From NCBI GenBank assembly GCA_022747635.1, contig JAKTNV010000003.1, positions 48,400,475-48,464,474 of the forward strand: 64,000 nucleotides of DNA, read 5' to 3'. Positions 58,801-64,000 of this stretch are shown here, piece after piece; within the stretch, counting starts at the first letter, position 1; the number at the start of each line of letters is the position of its first letter. A program made the translations under genes and the position numbers. Below the pieces are notes generated by a model. The model worked only from the letters and a program-made list of their open reading frames with translations, searched no databases and had not been told where the DNA came from. Origin of the DNA: Hetaerina americana. Lineage: Eukaryota; Arthropoda; Insecta; Odonata; Calopterygidae.

Positions 58801-61800
58801 CTCTTTTCCTTCATGGATTTTCTCTGTTCCCTTCTTCGTGATTTCTTTTTCCTCAACATCTGCTTTCATCCTCTCTCTATCCTCCTTTTCTTCCGTTCTC
58901 TCTGCCTTCTTATTTATTTGTTCTTCCAGCTGCACGGTTTCCTTTCCCGTCTCTTTATTGTCTGCAGTTTCTCTCATTTCATCGCGTTTCTTTTCTTTTT
59001 TCACCTCTTCCTCTTCAAAAGCTTTAAAGCTTTCCTTAGGCTTTTCCAAAACTTCCGGAACCTCCGAAATTCCTTCATGCTGCTTTTTAACATCTCTACC
59101 AAGGATCGCAACGCTATCCACTACATCCTCACTACTCGTTGCTCCTTGTAGTTCAACTACTTTAGCCTTGCCTGACTCTTGCCCACTTATTTCCTCAATT
59201 TTCTCAAATCCTTCTTGTCCTTCATCTCTCATTTCAGCAAGCGCGAGTCGATTTTTTACAGCTTCTATGGATGCTTTATTCATACCCTCTGACAAACTTT
59301 CCTCTGCAGATGCAAGAGCTACATCAGGATTACTTTCGATCATAATTCCAAGTGATGTGTCAGAAATGTTAGAGATACATTTTTTCTCTTCATGCTTCGA
59401 AGTTCCTTTTGCATCTTTTTCTCTTAGGATACCGGATGCTTGGGAAGGAGAAAATTCTTCCGCCAGGTCCTCCACAAGTTCTTCCAACTCATTATCATCT
59501 TCATGAAGAGTGACGTCATCCTCCTCGTCAAAAGTTCCCTTTCCTCCTAGCCGCTCTATACTCTCTACCTGTGAGAGCGTGTCTGCTGCAGAAAGAAATT
59601 CTTGGATTTTTCCTTTTACTGATGCAAAGCTTTGGAGCGAACCCTTTCTTACAACTGGTACAGCTTCTACACTATCTGCAGCAGAAAGGAACTCCAAGTC
59701 ATCTGTTTCGGAAGTTTCTGTCGAAGCAATAGTCGTACTTTCTACTCGGGTCTCGGGTGCAGCCGTTTTCATAGCCCTAAGCAATCCATTGGACTGAACC
59801 TCTTGTGGCATTGCAGAAAGTGCAGCCTCAGCAGGTGTGCCGATCGATTTAATTCCTTCAGTTCCATCATCAAGTTCTTGTACAATGCCTGCCTGTAATG
59901 CTAGACGTTTCTCCTCTACAGTAGCAAAAGATAACCTATTGGAAACCTCTTTCAACTCCGCTGTAGTTTTTTCGGCTTGTGAAACGGGTAATTCCAATAA
60001 ACCTGCCTGTAATGCACCAGGGACGCTTGCTTCCGCAACTCCGAATGAAGGTTGGTATGTCAAAGTGTCAGCAGACTCTAATGTTGACATTCCAGATAGT
60101 GAATCTAATCCGGGTTCAAGCGGTACCTGCATTTCAGCTTCTGCTACTCCCATATGGGATATGGTAATCTCCTTTGCAACTGTAGCTGTGCCTGAAAGAT
60201 CAGTTTCTTTTTCTAGCATTGAGACAAGACCAGGTTCAAGAACAAATTGTTGTTCCGCCATGGCAACGTCCTTCTGTTGAGAAACCAGTTCTGGAGAAAT
60301 GGACTCCATTTGAGACACAAATGTTTTATCAGATAAAGTACTATCTTCCGCTTCCATTACGGTCTGCTGCTCTAATAATGCTATTCCTTTCACAGGTACA
60401 TCGGCCACACCAGCTTTTGCCATTAGTTTACTTAGAGACTCTTTTTGGGAAAGGGATTTCGTATCCTCTAGGGTAGCTGTATCGATCACTGTAGCGACGG
60501 CCTTGGCTATCTCTTCTTTACCTTCAGCAAAAGTAATGAGTTTAGAGAGTGGGGGCTTTTCTGAAATACTTTCTGCAACTGGTTCGAAAACCACCTCTTG
60601 TAATACAGAAGCAACAGCCCGAGCAGATTCCGCAGCACTTTCAGCAAGAGTCTTTAAGTGGGAAATCGAAGCCTTTTCCGAAATACTACCACTATCCGCC
60701 TCAAGCACAGCTTCTTGGATAACCGTAGCAACACCTTTAGCTGATTCTTCTAAATTCATGGCTACAGCAACAAGGCTTGATAAAGAAGGCCGGTCTGAAA
60801 AAACTGCTACGTCAGCTTCAACCATGGTATTTTGAAGAACGGTAGCCACACTCTTGGCGGATTCTTCAACGCATTTAGCTAATATCTGAAGCTGAGACAC
60901 TGCATTTTTTTCAGAAAGAGAGATAACATCTGGTTCTACGATTACTTGCTGAAGTACTAAAGCGACTCCTTTAGCAGATTCTTCAACGCTATTAGCAAGT
61001 GCTTCCAACTGAGGATGTGAAGTTTTCTCCGGAAAACAGCTGATTTCTTCTTCGTTAAGGGTTTGGTGGAGTACGCTGACGACCCCCTTTGCTGATTCTT
61101 CTACGCTCAGTGCTAGGCTGACTAACTGAGCCAGCTTAATCTTATCTACAACGCTAACGTTTTCTGTCTCCATGACGACATCTTGGAGAACCGTAGCCAC
61201 TCCTTTAGCTGAGTCTTCAACTCTCTTCGCAAGTGTATCCAAATTAGCGCTCGTAACTTCTGTAACAATGGGTTCAGTTTCGGGTTCCTGAATCGGTTGC
61301 TGTAGAATAACAGCGACAGCTTTGGCTGAATCAGTAGCTTTTCTTGCTATTCTTTCAAGTTGGGCTATTGACGATTGGTTCGATAGATTTTCAGTAGCTG
61401 CTTCCACTACAGTTTGTTGTATCACACTAGCTACAGATTTTGCTGACTCTTCTACACTATGAGCAACAGCAGTAAGCTTAGAAATAGAGTCATTATCCTC
61501 ACAGGAGACTGAATCCGCTTCATGAATTACATGTTGAAGAACGTTGGCAACGCCCTTGGCTGAAGCATCCACATTCTTTGCTATAACTTTAAGCCTAGAA
61601 ACAGAGTTCTCATCAGAGAGTGAAATCGAGCCTGGTTCCACAGCAGCCTGGTTTAAAATAATAGCTACTCCTTTAGCAGATTCATCTATGTTATTTGCTA
61701 GTGAAACTAACTGACTCATTGTTTTGTCTTCAGACAGCGCTCCACCCTCAGCCTGTAGAACAGTATGAGTAATCACAGTTGCAACTTCTTTTGCAGACTG

Positions 61801-64000
61801 TTCAACATTTTTGGCAAGTGCGATCAATTCAGCCATAGATCCTTTCTCTGGCATTGCAGGGCCTAATTCCATCACTGTTTCTTGTATTACTGATGCAACC
61901 CCTTTGGCGGCTTCTTCCATTCTAACAGCGACAAAATTCATTTTGCCCGTCTGTGATTTGCTCGGCTTTTGTTCTATTTCCGCTACTGTTTCATCTATTA
62001 CATTTGAGACATTTCTTTCTGTTTCACATATACTTTTGGATATGGATTCTAACACTGCGACCGAATTTTGATCAGATAATGTACTACCATCAGCCTCTAA
62101 AACTGCTTGCTGAAGAACAGTTGCCACACATTTTGCAGATTTTTGAAGGTTTTGCGCAACATCTATAATTTTTGTCAAACATTCTTCATTGGCAAGAAAA
62201 GATTCTTCTTTCTCCATAGTGACTTTTTTCAGGACGGAGGCTACCACTCTGGCCGATTCGTCTACATGGTGTGCGAGATTTGCGAGCTGTGAAACAGACT
62301 CCTGCTCCGACATGGTCGACTCTTCATTTTCCATTACTGCCTGATGAAGAATAATGGCAATATCTTTATTTGTTCTGTCGACATTTTCAGCCAGATTTAC
62401 CAATTCGGCTAGGGAGTTTTCTTTGGAAAACTGCCCTATATCAGCTTCTAAGGACGCGGTTTGCAGTACTGTCGCCACAACCTTAGCGGACTCGTCCACA
62501 GTGTTTGCTAAAGTTATTAAATTAAAAAGTGGACTCGCTTCTGGAATTGCTTGAGCTCCTGTCTCCAGAGCTGTTTGCTCAAGAACGGTAGCAATACTTT
62601 TTCTGGTTTCTTCTATTCCCTTAGTTGCTTTTTCTAGCTTAAAAATCGACATTTTTTCACTAACTTCTGATTCCTCTCCCGTTAGTTCCAATACAGAAGC
62701 TACGCGAACCGCAGATTCTTCGATACTCTTTGCAATATTCTCCAGCTTTAAAACAGAATATTTCTTTAGCACAGTACTTACATTTGCCACTTGAATTGCG
62801 TTCTCAATCACTTCTGCAATGTGTTTCGAAGATAACTGGACTTCTTGAGCGACAGCAACCAACTTAGAAATGTAGGGTTTCCGTGAAATTTCTTCTTCTG
62901 CCTCAACGACAGTATGCTGCAGTACTGTGGCCGCTTCTTTGGCGGAGAGGTTTACACTCGTAGCGAGTGCTTCCATTCTGGACATCGTTGTGATATCTGT
63001 TAAGTCAATGACATCTTCCTGTATAACATTCTTTTCCAGAATGTTAGCCATTTTATTTGCTGAATCCTCAATACTCTGAGCGAATTTTACGATGTGAGCA
63101 ATACCAATCTCATCCAAAACACTTTCAAGATCACCTTCTGTTGCCGAATACAGCATTAAATTTCTGGCATCATTTGTAGAGTCTAGAATGTTTTGTGCTA
63201 CAGCAATCATCTGTGTTATAAAATGCCGATCCGCTGATGGGTGGTCTTTAGCTTTCATTACTGCATGCTGCATGACTGTAGACATGCATTTTGCAGATTT
63301 TTCCATTTTGTGAGATAGGTTTTTTAACTTTTCTAATCTTTCAGGAGAATGACAAACTTCCTTTTGTGCTTCAGGTTTATCAACTATTGCTGATATTTTT
63401 GAAGCAGCCTCGTCTAAATCTTTGACGAGATTTCTTAGTTTCAAAATGCAATACTTTTTCATAACCGTACTAACGTCTGCATCTGAAATTACTTGTTTAA
63501 GAGCATTTGCAACCGTTTCAACTGTACCTTTCACGTTTTTAGCCATTTCAGCCATATTTGCGGAGTATTCATGTCTCCGAGCTTCAACGGCAGCTTTTCT
63601 GTAGGCGGCTGCTAAGTTCCTTGATGACTCCTCTACGACCATAGCATGAGCTTCTAAATGAGCTATTGTAGCCACGTCCAAATCCTTCTCTGATTCCTCT
63701 TCTATTACTGCTCGTTGTATAACGGAAGCTACTCCTTTAGCTGATTCATTCACTGACCTTGCTATGGCAATGACTTCTGGAATTGAAACATAATCCTCAG
63801 CAGCATTTGAGCCAAGGGTTGAAATGAACGACTCCATTGAGGACTCCAATGCCTGTGATGACTGTTCTACATTTTTAGCGACTGAGTTAAGCTTAGAAGT
63901 ACTTACCGCAAGCAACTGAGTTTCAGTTTTGGGTATTGGTGAAGATTTTACTTGAATATCGGCTTCTTTTTCGAAACTCTCTTTGCCTGTCTCTTTTAAA
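55873..64000 (-). CDS. Giant exon: 39-residue helical repeats, acidic linker, Lys/Glu helix, charged tail
   Basis: This exon gives 2709 stop-free codons and stays open at the window edge: the frame continues upstream of 63915 without a stop, so the exon starts beyond 64000. It ends at a donor GAG|GTGAGC (last exon base 55873, phase 0). The unspliced frame would stop 24 bases later. From N to C it holds about 33 imperfect 39-residue repeats (64000 to about 59990), an acidic and Ser-rich linker (to about 59010) with a doubled EFLSAAD motif, about 860 residues dominated by Lys and Glu (to about 56400), and a hydrophilic tail ending in APSEEKIE. No signal peptide, membrane segment or Ig fold is visible. 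The helical repeats and charged helix suggest a long extensible or spacer region, which is inference. The next exon joins in phase and begins an Ig domain, so this is not a separate gene. Confidence 0.9.
56400..59010 (-). repeat. Lys/Glu-rich tandem repeat region, predicted single alpha-helix
   Basis: The coding strand is almost only Lys and Glu codons. Two nested periods are visible. One is a 43-residue (129-bp) unit containing KKIKEEKEKVEAEQ and KEKLEAEKKKK; its markers start at plus-strand positions 57422, 57551, 57680 and 57809, exactly 129 bp apart, with another at 58052. The other is a 31-residue unit of the type LEAEKKKKEEEEAKKKK, seen from about 56.9 to 57.4 kb. Runs of about four Lys alternating with about four Glu favour i to i+4 salt bridges and are the known signature of a single alpha-helix rather than a dimeric coiled coil. 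Hydrophobic heptad positions are mostly absent apart from the recurring LEAE. A rigid or spring-like spacer role is inference. Confidence 0.85.
59990..64000 (-). repeat. Tandem array of about 33 copies of a 39-residue (117-bp) protein repeat
   Basis: The core of each copy reads like SVEESAKGVATVLQQAV, then LEAD, a loop with SLSEK, then a second short helix of the type SVSQLxxLAxN. Well-kept copies are exactly 39 residues apart: the copies with VEESAKGVALVLQQ, VEESAKSVATVLQN and LEESAKGVATVIQE follow each other at that spacing. The best-kept copies lie around 60.5-62.0 kb. Copies near 63-64 kb and near 60.0-60.4 kb have drifted, and at least three decayed units close the array. The pattern V..S...VA.VLQ..V is amphipathic, so each unit is probably one long helix plus a short one. 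The array continues past the window edge. I do not recognise it as a known family. It is not Ig, FN3, PEVK or spectrin sequence. Confidence 0.85.

Noticed and set aside
56383..59506. Long stop-free plus-strand frames rich in Phe, Leu and Ser opposite the Lys/Glu region
   Set aside because: They are antisense shadows of a low-complexity Lys/Glu coding tract, whose complement has almost no stop codons. The minus frame joins the gene by splicing, and the plus frames have no domain or splice context.
63900..63915. GCG|GTAAGT at 63902-63907 as the donor of an upstream exon
   Set aside because: It looks like a donor on the minus strand, but the frame is open on both sides and the repeat pattern runs through, so it is probably coding sequence. 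Alternative splicing there cannot be excluded.

Overview
The window looks like nuclear DNA of an arthropod, most likely an insect. It is AT-rich and intron-rich, with long (TA)n microsatellites, tRNA-derived SINEs, an APE-RT (RTE-like) LINE, and GT-AG introns with GTAAGT/GTGAGT donors. Two tRNA-Trp genes match the insect form as I remember it. I cannot name the species.

One protein-coding gene, on the minus strand, runs through almost the whole window, from beyond the right edge to beyond the left edge. I rebuilt 13 exons from splice signals, reading phase and domain continuity; all twelve junctions agree in phase. The first visible exon is giant (55873 to past 64000). It encodes about 33 degenerate copies of a 39-residue helical repeat, an acidic linker, about 860 residues of Lys/Glu-rich predicted single alpha-helix, and a charged tail. 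It is followed by Ig (53955-53319), a long linker, Ig (51637-50008), a basic linker (48213-48075), FN3 (29984-28259), and then Ig domains at about 28.4-27.4 kb, 21.8-17.7 kb, 17.9-13.4 kb and 12.0 kb onward. The last is cut by the window edge. This is a titin/obscurin/MyBP-like cytoskeletal or sarcomeric Ig-FN3 protein. The insect gene is not assigned with confidence, and the 39-residue array matches no family I recognise.

The 18-kb intron between the basic linker and FN3 holds two tRNA-Trp genes on the plus strand (31562-31633 and 37353-37424). It also holds a GC-rich island at 42.6-43.2 kb with a short open frame whose phase-1 donor joins the FN3 exon exactly. That frame is a candidate alternative first exon for a short isoform.

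The remaining intronic DNA is mobile. A near-intact 3.4-kb LINE (23.6-27.0 kb) carries one internal stop, and a 5'-truncated relative lies at 15.2-16.3 kb. There is an LTR-retrotransposon remnant (18.75-19.7 kb), a SINE family with a conserved body (22.3, 35.4, 45.2, 47.0 kb), a second tRNA-SINE family (20.8, 34.4 kb; the tRNA-like piece at 23.45 kb resembles its head), and palindromic elements built around tRNA-like cores beside (TA)n tracts (17.2, 48.5, 50.8 kb). Two separate hammerhead-ribozyme-like cores lie at 9.1 and 16.96 kb. No host protein gene is supported on the plus strand.
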